From Phoronis australis (lineage: Eukaryota; Phoronida; Phoronidae), in assembly GCA_002633005.1 (NCBI GenBank), contig NMRA01000021.1, positions 906,298 to 970,297 on the forward strand: 64,000 bases of DNA, given 5' to 3'. Numbering within the stretch: the first letter of the stretch is position 1; the number at the start of each line of letters is the position of its first letter. The position numbers and the translations under genes were made by a program. The notes beneath the pieces were generated by a model. That model did not search any database. It had not been told where the DNA came from and was given only the letters and a program-made list of their open reading frames with translations. Shown in pieces: positions 10,161-22,500 of the stretch.

Positions 10161-11878
10161 GTGAAATTGGCTAGTCGAAGCTTATCTACTGAAGGCAAAG
10201 ATCAATCTCTACCCGTATGCATTCTTTATTCAGATTCTGTAAATGAACATGGCACATTTACAGGCTTACACAATTTGAGAGGAACAGGAATGCAAAAAAA
10301 ACTACAGCAGCTTAAAACTCGCATTGTCCAACAAAATAACATCATCAAGGTTTCTTCCTTCCGCTTGCTTTACGTTGAGGATCTAAAACGGAACGGGTAT
10401 GGGAATCTTAGCTACGTTCTAAGAAACTGTTGAATCTTTTCAAAACAGGTCCACTGCAAAACCAGGTTAACTTCACAAAAATTGATAGAAGTGACACTAT
10501 CTATGATTTTGGCTGTTTCATACATCAATTATAACAGCTTCCTCTGTTTTAGCACAAGGTTAGTATATTGTTTAGGAAGTACACATACACATCTGAAAAC
10601 TGCGCTCACTCTTCGAAATGACATTCTGATGGCATGCAAACAGTCAGCAGAACTACCGCGGCCATTAATGGTCGAGTATATGGAACTTGTTGCTGCAAAA
10701 CTTTTGCCTCCTGAACTCATCCGATTTCTTAGTTTGTTGATAACTGGGGTTGAAGGTCTCAACAAAAGTGAAAATTTCACGAGACTGATTTCCTCTATTG
10801 GACAAGATGTATGTCATGCCGTCACAGACGGAAAGTGGAAGTTACCGTCAAAGCATGTACTTCTTTGTGTGATCACCAAACAAGTGTTTGGAAGCAAACA
10901 GTTACTTTGACTTCGTTTTAAATTTTGAAATCGCTTTGGCAAACGTGATGGAAGATGTGTGAATTTATCTTACTCTTCACAGGGAGAGTAACAGTATATC
11001 CTGTTGTGAGTGGGATAATTTGAATAAAATGACCACGAATGTACAGGGCAGCAACATCGTCAACAGTGCTCGAGGAATCATGATTCAAGAGGTCAACCAT
11101 GGTTTTGAAACCTCCAACGATAAAAACAATGCTAGTCATTAACAGATAGCAACCGACAACGAAGTCTTCAAGTAGAAGGTCCGTCTTGGAACAACAAATA
11201 GCCTTTTTTCAAGACCAACAAAGCCTCCCATTTGCATTATCTTCTGGAAGACATTGTGCCAGAAGACTTTCATTATCATGATTTCATCCAAGATGGCGTG
11301 GTATATCTCAACACGTTACCTAATCTCCCTCCAGCATGTGGTGAGAACTGTTTACAAGTACCTGACAAGATGGCGTCGAAGAAGTACTTCTTAATTAACT
11401 GACAGTTGTCTCCCAGAATCTATGAGGCCCAGGAACGGTTCCGACGTGGCAGTTCAGAGAAGATAATCATGGGTGGGCCAGATACACGAAAATTGTACGA
11501 CTCCAAAACCTTTGTTGCAAACGATGACAACAATAAGCAATTCTATCGCTTGTTACTGTAGGTCTGGAGTGGTGAGAAGTCAGTTTCTAGGTTGGAGAAG
11601 AGCAAGATGGCCATCCTGATTGTAGACTGAAAAGCCCATGAACTTGTTACATCCGATGGCCAGGACAAAGCCCACATTTTTTCTGAGCATAATTTTCTGA
11701 GTATTTGTTACTTTAAAATAATTTGAGATGTCATACAGTGAACTAATCTGATGTTTCAGGTTCATACTCTGGAGCACCCACATATCTACAGCAACCAAGA
11801 AGAGGCTGACACAAGAATTGTTTTGTACCTCCAGTACGTCATCTCACTTGGGCACAGAAATGCTGTCGTCAGAAACCT
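10161..11878 (+). pseudogene. Fragment of the unnamed multi-copy transposon-like family (C-terminal half)
   Basis: A series of plus-strand segments reads like one decayed gene. The best part, about 10560-10908, has a long helical stretch and then SSIGQDVCHAVTDGKWKLPSKHVLL and GSKQLL. About 11770-11870 has NQEEADTRIVLYLQYV. From memory, the combination SIGQD...PKHVLL and EEADTR(I/L) is shared by a widespread repetitive gene family in invertebrates that I cannot name. The family normally continues V-(K/R)-S-P-D-T-D after the last block. Here the frame is cut right after VVRN by a G/C-rich repeat starting at 11879. Several stops and frame changes show it is inactive. Confidence 0.4.
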
Positions 11879-12023
11879 CCATGGGCGGCGCAGCACTAAA
11901 AAATTGGGGGCTAAAGCCCCACAACCCCCTGACGTGCTGCACCGATAGACCATGGGCGGCGCAGCACTGGAAAGTGGGGTAGGGAGGGCTATTGCCCCCA
12001 GCCCCCTATGGTGCGCCACTCAG
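11879..12023. repeat. Dispersed repeat A, copy 1 (GGGCGGCGCA ends, paired G/C runs)
   Basis: Two subunits each begin CCATGGGCGGCGCAGCACT (11879 and 11950) and contain a small G-run/C-run palindrome such as GGGGGCTAAAGCCCC. The right end reads GGTGCGCCACTCA, an imperfect inverse of the left end. A second copy with the same layout is at 60091-60230. It is inserted into the pseudogene at 10.2-11.9 kb. Confidence 0.65.
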
Positions 12024-12250
12024 GAGCCCTGAGCGTGTATTACCTTACTGTTATCTGGTCAGAGTTATCTGCACTTGTTACAACATGTGGGCGTTTTCAG
12101 TCTATGAAATTATCTTATAATATCGGACCTCAAAACAATGTTAAGTGACCCTTTTCCTGTTGCTTGGCTCCCTTGTAAACTTCGAATCTCAAAAAAGAAC
12201 TGTTCTTTGCCGAATAATACTCATCAGACTCACAAATTGTCGATTTCCAT

Positions 12251-12500
12251 GCACGCACCCAGAAACGGGGTGGGGCCTGGGGGCTCGAACGAGCCCCCAT
12301 TTGGCGAAGTGGGCAAAAACGTCCGCCTCAAAAACAAAACTCAGATAAAAGCAAGAAAACGAGAAAAAGGTCCATTAAAAAGGCAGGAACTACCAAATTT
12401 CAGCGAGTCCACAATTCATAGTAACCCGGAGAATCTTATACGTAAAAGGTCCACGTTCTCAAAAATTCGAGCCCCTTCATATGAGGCTGTGTGCACGTAT
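12251..12500. repeat. Dispersed repeat B, copy 1
   Basis: About 250 bp aligning with 46093-46355. Shared landmarks are GGGGGCTCGAACGAGCCCCC-like palindrome, ATTTGGCGAAGTG, CGTCCGCCTC, and TTCTCAAAAATTCGAGCCC. The ends are loosely inverted (GCACGCACCC at the left, GTGTGCACGT at the right), so a MITE-like origin is plausible. Confidence 0.65.
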
Positions 12501-12589
12501 GATATCTATGAATGATGTTGTCTGGTGGACAAGCAGCCGGTCTCTCTTGTAGGTAAACCAACCCTTAGTAAACAGGGTTAGCTGTTACA

Positions 12590-12794
12590 GATCTACGCAC
12601 GGTTTGCAGGGAATCTGAGGCGCGAAGGGCCAAGCGGGGGGAGGTCGGGAGGGGAAAAACCCCTCCGTGTAAGTTTTTTTTGGCTTTTGTAGGTGATTTC
12701 GTTTTCCTGGCGACAATACGTTATTTTTTATTTTTATTTTTGATCCTGTCCTGGAGGTTAAACCCCCTAGTGTACAGCCCCCCTTGCGTAGATC
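12590..12794. repeat. Small inverted-repeat element
   Basis: GATCTACGCA at 12590-12599 is exactly inverted at 12785-12794. The 205-bp segment holds paired G and C runs (GGGGGGAGG, AACCCCTCC, CCCCCTAG) like its neighbours. No coding capacity. Candidate MITE. Confidence 0.45.
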
Positions 12795-12984
12795 CACCAC
12801 TGGTTAGGTCAGTCATAAATGTGACACACGAATTGTGCACTAGCCCTTCAGCCCTGTGTTTCAAGAGCCGATCGAGTATTGGCTTCGCTCGAGTGACTGG
12901 TGGCCAATTTGCAATCATTTATTGTTGGCCAAATGGTTGAACGTTGAACCGTTAAATTACGTGTGTAAGTTAACTCTTGTTACT

Positions 12985-13325
12985 GTTAGAGACGTAAAGG
13001 AATTATATTTGCGGCGTAAAGCAAGTATTTTCGGCGCAAAGTAATTATTTGATGCGTTAAAAGTTACGTTACGCTGCAAATAATTAGTGTACGCCTCAAA
13101 TAAATACTTTACCCATCTAACAAGAATTAACATGCAGGGCTATAGGTTGCCAAAACTTCACAGTTATCTGCTGGATAAGTTTGATTGTTGGATGACGTCA
13201 GTTGCATTGTTCAACAAGTACGTGGCGCGTGATAATGCGACATCATTGTTGTGTATAACTTTTATGCCACTGGGCTCTGATTTAATGGCGTAAAATAATT
13301 ATTTGTGGAGTAAAGTAATTTACCG
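12985..13325. repeat. Array of about 20-bp GCGTAAAG/ATTATTT units, partly inverted
   Basis: Starting near 12991, units of the form (G)CGTAAAG-TAATTATTT recur every 19-20 bp (12992, 13014, 13034, 13053, 13072, 13092) and again at about 13287 and 13306. The later units of the first block are in inverted sense (GCAAATAATT, CTTTAC). It lies 250-590 bp upstream of the MTMR14 start codon. Confidence 0.5.
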
Positions 13326-13579
13326 ACGTACGGCAGCGACTCGGAGGGATACTCAGCATTTGCGCACTGCCCTGAGAGTTGAATGAAGAACCACTGAATT
13401 TGTCTACTCAACTGTTCTTTTATTGGCTAAAATGCTCATCCAAAGGCCAATCAAATCTTCCGTCTTTATGCTGTTCGGTCGATAACCGGAAGAAAATAAA
13501 AATGATTAAGGTGGCAATGTGAATGGTGGGGGTGGACAAGCGGCTCAGAGAAAATTTGCTATAATTTCTAAAGGGCCTG

Positions 13580-16500
13580 ATGGCCGAAAAAAGTGAAGAT
13601 GTGTCTTTCGAGACTGTACACAATTTGATAAATTACATGTCAAGGAATTGCTACCGGACAAAAGATGCCGATAGTTTTGTGAGTTGACAAATCAATGCCT
13701 GGGGCTGGCTGACTGCGTTCTGCAAACACGAGTCCTCACTCACAGCCACAGGGAATACATGGCCTGTGGACAAAAAAGGATAATAGCATTGTTGGACCAG
13801 TTATCACGCTCGCAGGCACTATCATTACCCTCTTTGTAGAAGGGAAACATTTTTGGGGCAGGCGAATTAACACTCTCACTGGCTAAAAGCAGCTAAAACC
13901 AGTGTGATTTAGAGGCATCTGTGGCTATGCTTGAAAGGATACCAAACTCGGTTTTGGCCTACTATCACTTATTAAAAACGATGCTCCCATCCTATTCTCT
14001 AAAACAAAATAATTCTCTGTATCTGTTAGACAACCCTCAAAGGTTTGGAGAAAAATTTGAAAACTGTTCAAAGTCTTTTAAACAGCCAGCGTGACCTGTG
14101 CTTTTAGTGAAGGCAACTGTGGCTAAAGACCACCCACTAAGACACATAATCCAATCTGTGACATACGGAGTATGGGTTTATAGTTTTATTTTTATTTTTC
14201 AAGATTGACGCCAATGGCTGCATCGGCAGGTGTCAGAGTGGTGATTGGTTTAAATGAAGACAGGCCTCCGTATCCTTTTAAGTAGACAATGTTACCATCT
14301 TAGATATGTTGGCCATCCCCTCAATACGTTGGAAGTGTTGAGGTTAATTATGCCTTGCTCTGGCTATACCGTCAGTGTCATCTCATTATGTCTCAAATTT
14401 CACCACAGTATATGCACTTTCTGTACAGAAACTCCCAAGTACCGAGTTTTTCCAGTGCACGTGCTCACTTACTTTTACATGAAGTGAAAGTATTACCCAG
14501 TGTTCAACATTAAGAAAACAGTAAAATTGCATTTGTGAAGTCGAATAATATCAGATTACCTTTGCAAAGTTGAGGTTGCTAAATTTTTTATTTTTAGTAC
14601 TCCTGACTCCTGTGACTTATTTTTCTCCACGATATCAGATATCTTGTATAGAAGGTCTCTGAAAAAGACTGTGAAGTTGTTTATGTGTCGCAGATTATAT
14701 CACTCCACATCTGTGTACCTCTAGCCGATTCAGTCTTCATGCAAAGTAGGCCTCTGAGATATTAGAGCTGTACCAAACATTCAACCAATAAGTGTTCACA
14801 ATTAACTGCGTCAAATAATTTTTATTATTTTCACTGGATGTCAGGGTCAGTGTATGCATGGTGTGCTTGAGGGTTTTATTCTGCACTGTGGATGTTACCA
14901 GTTGTCTTTACTGGTTTAATCCTCTCTAAACAAGTTTTAAGTTAAGTGTAGATGCCTCTTATCAATGAACTAAAATGTGTTTTTAGCAGTCACACTTGTC
15001 TGGTTTTAGTCAGTGAAAACACGTCTGCTCGGCAGCCATATTGCAAAGCTGCTGTATACCTGCATTGTGTATTGTGGTCTCATATTGAGCAGGTGATGAG
15101 TGTGCTTGTTGTAGACCCAAGAAATTTGCGATGCACTCCCAGCAAGAAATCTTGGCTTATGGAATGGAAACAGAAAATTCTATTCAATAATATATGATAA
15201 TTGCAACATCAGACTGTTGTCCCAATTTTGCAAGGGGTATGGCCGTAAGCTCCCGATCATACTTGCAAAACAGTTGACTGTATTCACTTGGGGTATTTTG
15301 CATGGTGTTGTGTGAACTTGTGTAATCGCTGGGATCTCATGTTTCTCTTGGGCTGGAAAGATCAGTCACTTAAAGAAAGTCAAACCCTTTAGTTTAGATA
15401 GATGTCCCTTTGTTGATTTATTTTCTAGCCTATGCGTAGTCCGTACATTACATCTTATTCATCAATTGGGACTTGGGCACTGAATATGAGTCCGTTATTC
15501 AGTCATTGAAGAGTTTTAGAATTAAGGAAATGTTTTGTCCATGGGAATTTTCTTCATCATGGCTGACTTGTAGTGAACTTCCTTGTTTCTTCATATTATA
15601 ATTTTTTGGAGATTATGTTAGTTTCACGGGATGAAAGGATCAGACATGTTCAATGAACTTCCTTTTTCAGACACAAGACACTGAACTTAAATGCTTGGAT
15701 TTGATCCAGAAGGACTACGCAATCTCGGTAAGATTAAATAGGTTTAAAACTTCATGTGAGTGTTATATGATTTACTGACTAGCTCTCATATTTATCAGTG
15801 GATAGGTAATTGGATTATTATTATTATTTGTCAACCTGTTTGTAATTAATGTGAAGCTCATGGGGGTGGGGGTGGACTAATGTGACCTGACACCTACGCA
15901 CACTTTGCCTATAGAGGATGAGCCTTCGCCCCTAGGCCTTCCATACTAATTAGTCTATCTGTCTACTAGTAGTGAACTTGAATCAAGGGCATTCGCACCA
16001 AATAGGCTATGGCCACTGGGCCATGATAGTACCCATTCCACTGTTTGCCCGATTATGGCACAGGGAAACGTCTCGCATCAGGTTTCTTTTGGGTAAAAGC
16101 TGACTAATGTTACAAAAGGACGGTTACATGCTGTGTGAAGTTTGGGAAATGTTGGTTGCAACACTGCCTCGTAACTTTTTAGATCTCTGAACATAACAAA
16201 GGTAGTCAGATAGAATGTTTTTCCCCTATAATGCTGTTGACAGCAAAAACGACCGGTAATAACTATTACGGCACCAAAATTCTGATTACAATATGACTTA
16301 GCTACCGTTACTAGTTTCCTGTTAATTTCCCTTCTTTCCTGGTCGTGAGGGAAGGCTTCTCTGATGATAAATTTGAATTTTGCTCTGCTGTCATTGCACT
16401 AGGAATTCCAGATCATTGTGTTTGAAAGTTTTGACATGGGCTATGGCTGTTTGTTGGAGTTGAAACTGTCATATATGAAATCTTTCTTTTCATGAACAAA

Positions 16501-19500
16501 TACCAAGTGGTAGTGGAATACTATTTAATAATTTAAATATCTTAACCCCTTTAAATATTCTGACAGGTAATTGACAACAAAAATGGTGAGTTGTGTAACT
16601 CTTACCCAGCCAAGATTGCTGTGCTGGAGTACTGCAGCTCTACCCAAGACAAGAATGTTGAGTCGATCTACGATGGAGCCAGGTTACGTGACTTGTTTCT
16701 CAAGGCACGTCTGGCACGTGTCTGGTCTCGCTTTGCTGTTCCAGTAATTATGTACGAGGGCAAGGTAAGTGGGGAGATGGCAGGAGTTGTGTAGTGCAGG
16801 GCATCCAATAGGATAACATGCCCTGTGTAGTGCAGGGCATCTGACAGTATAATATGCCTAGTGTACTTCAAGGCATCTGACAGGATAATATGCCCTGTAT
16901 AGTGCAGGGCATCTGACAGGATAACAAGCCCTGTAGGCATGTGAGGGCAATTTATCCAGAAAGTACATTGAGGGTGTATATTTGGGGGTATACATGTGCC
17001 AGATTCACAAGAAGGGAAGACCAAAGTTTGTTTTCAATTTTGGTTCAATTTTGTACAATGCATCCAGACACTTGGGTTATGGTCTAAAAAACCAAGATCT
17101 TCAGAATTATCCAAGGTTATTTACTGGAATGTATGAAATGAAAAATGAATTGTAATATCAGTCTTCAATACGTTATACTTTAAATGATTTTGATACAAAT
17201 TAGTTTATAGATTCTAAAATTTATTTTCATTAATGGACAAGTCTATAACTTGATTACATGTAGGACAAAACTGTTTTGACCCTAGATCAAAAAGTTGTAA
17301 AACCGTGTGTCTCGAGAGTGTTGTGAGAAACTTTTCTATTCCTCACTCCCTGGCATATTTCAGCACATACTTAGAAGTGCCACCATCTCAGGCGGGGCTG
17401 AGCTGTACGGGCGATCGGGCGTCGACTTTCTCACAGGAGGCAATGGTCTGCCTGACGAGGACTCGATGTTATTCGGGTAACTAACCTCTGGTTCTAAACC
17501 TGATCTTAATGTTGTCTTAAACCTCTCTGCATTTTCCTTTAATGATTGCTGATATGGTGGACCCTAGCATACCCAATAAATCCATTAATCAGTAATTGAA
17601 TAGTACAAGCTTCAAATTAAGCCAAGATATTGATTTTGCGTGAGTACACAGTACACAACCCTTGAAGAAAGTATTAGTGCTAACCTCTTAAATTTCCAAT
17701 GTGTCAATCATTTTTCAAGAATGCCACCATTTTACCTCTTGTTATTGTTTTTTCATATAAACCACATCCTTTACGCACTAACTGCTCGTGCTCGAATATA
17801 GTATACCGAAAGTTTTGATATGTTTTACCCCCTTTGCAGGTGGTCCGTTGCACCCTCAGCCAAAGAGTCCTCAGAAGGAACTGTTTTTGGTTGTGCAAAC
17901 AATCAAATATAATGTAAAATTGCAGTTATTAAAGGAAACATAGCTTGTGATAAAGTGATTGCATTTGTGAGAAAGAAAAATTGTGAGAAAGCTTTTGCAG
18001 TTTGTGCCTGCCATTTGAGTTTTGGTAAAATCCCTTTTTTTCATTTTCCAAAGGCTTTTCATATGGCTGATGAAAAAACATCCATTTGGTGTTATGTATA
18101 CATGTATTTCATGAAAATATGTGAAAATGAAATTTCACTTGTCTACCGTATTGTGTATTGTGTCCTGAATTGGTGAGATTTTTCCATTGATTATACTCTG
18201 TACTGATTTTGAGTGCCTTCCATTTTTTACACGGCTTCTCTTTGTTTCAGCAATAAGGGTCAGTTGTTTGACCGTGTCCGTGGTCAAGACATTCGCGCAC
18301 TCAGGCAGTTTGATGTGACTCATATCTGTGACCTCATGGTCGAAAATAAAAAAGTCAAGTTTGGAATGAAGTAAGTTGTTCATTCATCAGAAAGTAACAG
18401 TCTTAAGATAATCCGTCGAAACATGATTGCTTGATATCAAAATACAAGGCTTTGAAACTTACCATCTTGATAACAGGCACCAGTCCTGAATTGGTATATC
18501 ATTGTATGATGGCACAACCTAGTAGAAAGTTTCTTAAGTTTGGTTATTACAGAATAGTTGCATCTCAAGTTATTGCAATGTGATTGAAAGAATGCCAGAA
18601 CACTTTAAAAGATCAAAAAGACTTTTTAGTGGAGGACACGTGACAATAGAGGATCAGTCTGAATGTGAATTGGTTCAATTGAACAGAGCAGTCATTGTAT
18701 TGAAATACCCTGTGATGTAACCAGTGTAGGCACTGTCCCAATGAAACACAGCTTCTTGTAAAACTATAAATATCTGAAAAAGTCTGTTAAAACTCTCACT
18801 TATCAGATTTGATCAAAACTGGAAAGCCTTTGTGTTAAGATTTCGTTCATTCACTGGGAATATAGGGTGTTGCACAGCCCGCACAAATGTCTTGAATGCA
18901 GGGGCATTCGCACGAGTTCCACAATTAGGTGCATGTTGTGCTCGATCATAGGTGCACCTTGCTATTTTTAGGAAATATAGTACTGAACCAATTGACTTCA
19001 CTCACCCTGTGGCATCAGTAACATTTTGGGTGAAATAAAAAGGTTAGAGTAATGTTAGAATAAAAATATAGAGTGTTTATACCCATATCTTTATTTTTAA
19101 GAAATCCTTTAGCCTTGATCGTTTACAAATAACACTTGGTTTCCTAACAGTTGTCCACTATTTCTCAATCATCTAAAAAGTTACTAACCCCAAATGTTAC
19201 AACGCTAATGCTAATAGTTTGGAGCACAATAACTAATGGCATGTTACACTTAAATATCCCACATTTTGGCAGACATACCCAAGTTCCATAACTGGGCGCA
19301 GCTCTACAATAAGGCTCAGTGACAGTAAATGGCAAAACTACTCTAGGTTTCATTTTGTGCCAACATAAAACTTAGGATTCTTCTGAAAAGGGATTTCAGT
19401 TTTGAAAAATTTCAAATCATAACCCGGACTCTAGATAGCAATAGAGTGGCGACCTTGAACTTGTTGCTATTGGGGAATGAAGTGAATTGAGTTTCAATAA

Positions 19501-22500
19501 GTTTTACTTGTTATTTAGCATGACGTCATCAGAGAAAGTAGACAAAGAAGGACGCTACGCGGATTTTTCTCTGCTCAGGCTGCCTTATCCAGGCTGCGAG
19601 TTCTTCAACGATTGGCGGCAACGTGACTATTTGGCAGAAGATGTCTGTTTTGATTGGAACCAGGTAAGTACGGTAAAACCACACATATAAGGCCATTACC
19701 TTATGGTCTTCATAATTCATCTTTTGGGAACATTTAAAAAACATCCAAATGTCTGGACTGTTGCATTTTCAAATGGCCCTGGCCTTATATTTGAAGATAA
19801 GGCCTTGTATTTGAATGTAAATCTAGTCAGTTTTTTTTCTGACGTCTGCCAATCAGCCATGATCACAATTATGATAGATATTCTTAAATGATTAAAAAAC
19901 GGCCAGAACATGATGTCCATTTTGGACATTTAACTTGTCATTTCGGTCGAAATAATGTGTGTGTTGGGAAAATTTAAATTATGACGCAAATGATATTCGA
20001 ATGTAAGGCCATGGCTGCATGGGTTCTAAGATAGTGCTCTCTCACTCACCCTGCATAAAGACTGTTGAAACTTAGGAGTAGAATGTTTTATCTACCATCT
20101 TGTGACCAAGTTTATCCACTTGGCAAATCATCTTGTGTAACCAGTAGTAACTAACAACCTGGTATTGTGAAATTCTGCTCTTTTGTATAGCAGATAATTT
20201 AGAAAATAAATATTTAGTCAACGTGATTTTGTGTTAACTTGTTTAGAGAAGTCATGAATGCCCAATGACCTTCAGTTCTGTGTGATGAACTTCCCTGTTT
20301 ACAGTCGTTCATACCATGTTGTTCCCCACCATGTTGTTCCCCACCATATTGACTTAAAAATGACTGACTGTGTTAAGATTGTAACCAAAATGGTAAAAGC
20401 TGTTATCACACAGTGAAATATCATTTATTGTGAATCTGTTGCTGTACTGCATTGTGTGATTCCAGAATTTTGTTGATGCATCGCTTGACTTAACAGACAG
20501 CCATATTTCACAAAAGCTTCACATTGACTGGACTGAGTATAAGGTAATGATACATTTAATATTTTAAAACTACATGTATGGTAAAAAGTTAACTTTGTGT
20601 TAAAATTGCCATACTTGTATTTGTCAGAGGCTTATCATATTGTTGCAAGTGCTAAAAATCTTACCAAATGTTATTTGGAAATAGCTGTGTCATACAAACC
20701 ACTGTAAAAGGAAAGTAAATTTTCATGAAAAGTTATTTTTGCTGAGAAAATTCACAAAAAGAAATTTTACCAGTCCTCTGTATTGTGTCTCAGACTGAAG
20801 ATTTTTTACTGAGACATCATCACAGCACAAATGAGTTTGATAAAGAAAGGTATCCACATATAACTGTTGTTTTGTTGTACTATCTGCAGTACCTGTACTT
20901 TTGGCCGAATCAAGCTAATTCAATAATTGCAATGTGAATGCATTGGTTTCGAGTAAAAAAAATCCTCTGCAATTTTGTTTAATGCTCTGTGCCCCAGGAT
21001 GTGTTCAGGGCGGGAAATACTTCAAAATGGCCATAAACGGTTGCATTTTATTGGACTTAAGATAAGCTTTTTAACTTAAAATTCCACTGTGTACATGAAG
21101 TGTGGAAACAGCTAGGTGGCTGGTTGGAGGTTTTAGTGCACAGCAAGTCAGCCTTTGTTGACCTCCTGACAGTATTGTTGACAATGATCATTTGATCATT
21201 GAAGTGGCCATAAATTTATATCTAATTCAGAGCATCATTTGTGCTGCTTTGTGACTGATGAAGCTCAAAATACAGTTGCCTTTAAAGTACACGCAGACTT
21301 CGATTGTAGATTAGGCAAAGTATTGCTGTGGTTATGGCATCATTCACAAGCTGTGGCAAATCAAAACTGTGTGTTGGCAGAAATGTCTTTCGCTACCATT
21401 CACATGTCGAGCGGTGTTTTTATCTGCTGTATTTGTGAGGCCTGACCACCACTGTGTTCGTCTAGTTATGAACATGCTTTTTTGTAATGTGCCAAAAACT
21501 GTAAGTCAACATGCAGTTCCATAACCTCCTATTTGGAGTCTTACAATTACCATGAGTTTGTTTTTTGACAGTAGATCACATTGGTTACATGTATTTCGCT
21601 CCCATGTTCCGCACCTTGTCTTTCAGAGCTGGGATCTTGCCAAGCTGACTCAGAACTATTTGAAACTCCTAATACATCATGTCAAAGAAGGTATGGTTTT
21701 TGAATCTTAAGATTTCTATTTTTGGAAATCACTCTTCTGTTTTTTATTTGTGGGAAACTAAAAAGCTGAGAAGAAAGTAGATCCGTTTCCAGAGAAGGCA
21801 GTTGCCTCCACCAACGTACATTACGTGTTCAGTACTCAGTTAGGATGCGAGCCAAAGCTCTCCCTGACATGTACCAATTCTGGAACAGCCCAGAGGTAAA
21901 TGTGATCTTCAAAGCATGTTAACTTTAGAATTTAACCCAAATTATCTCTAGATGAGAGCTGAAAATTTAATCACCTCTTGTTTGAAGTCACATGTCTACT
22001 TGTCATCACACTTCCTCCAATGATTTTGTGTGCCAGCTATTTATTTTCTTTATCTGATAACAAATTTCCCGGTATCAGTTGTAAATTTGTAATACAGCAA
22101 AGATCACAATTTTTTGTCTGACGGGGTTGGCAATTAATCATTGACCGGTTGGAAAAATTACCGATGGACTGGTCATATAATTTTTAGCAGGCTAGAAACA
22201 GACTTCCACCAACTGTAGTGTCTGAGTGTGCCAACGTTAATGTTAGCATTTGAATATCCTTCTTAAAAACACCAGTTGTCATACCACATCCAATGTTTTT
22301 ATGGATTTCCATCAAATTGACCATTATCATAAAATATTGCTTTATTGCAAGCACAGGAGTTTAAAAATACTAGATTTCCAATTGGAGTGTCGACTGCTGA
22401 AGCGATCAAGCTAAATACTCCTAGCAGACAACTTCTTGTCTTTTTAACAACCAGACCTGGTCGTTACCAGCGGCCAGACAAAAATTTGTGATCTATCTTG

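Noticed and set aside
10529-10780. Minus-strand frame opposite the transposon-like pseudogene
   Set aside because: It is a shadow of the plus-strand SIGQD-type coding remnant, which has the coherent family-like sequence.
12138-12515. 125-codon plus-strand frame
   Set aside because: It runs through dispersed repeat B, whose second copy at 46.1 kb does not keep the frame.
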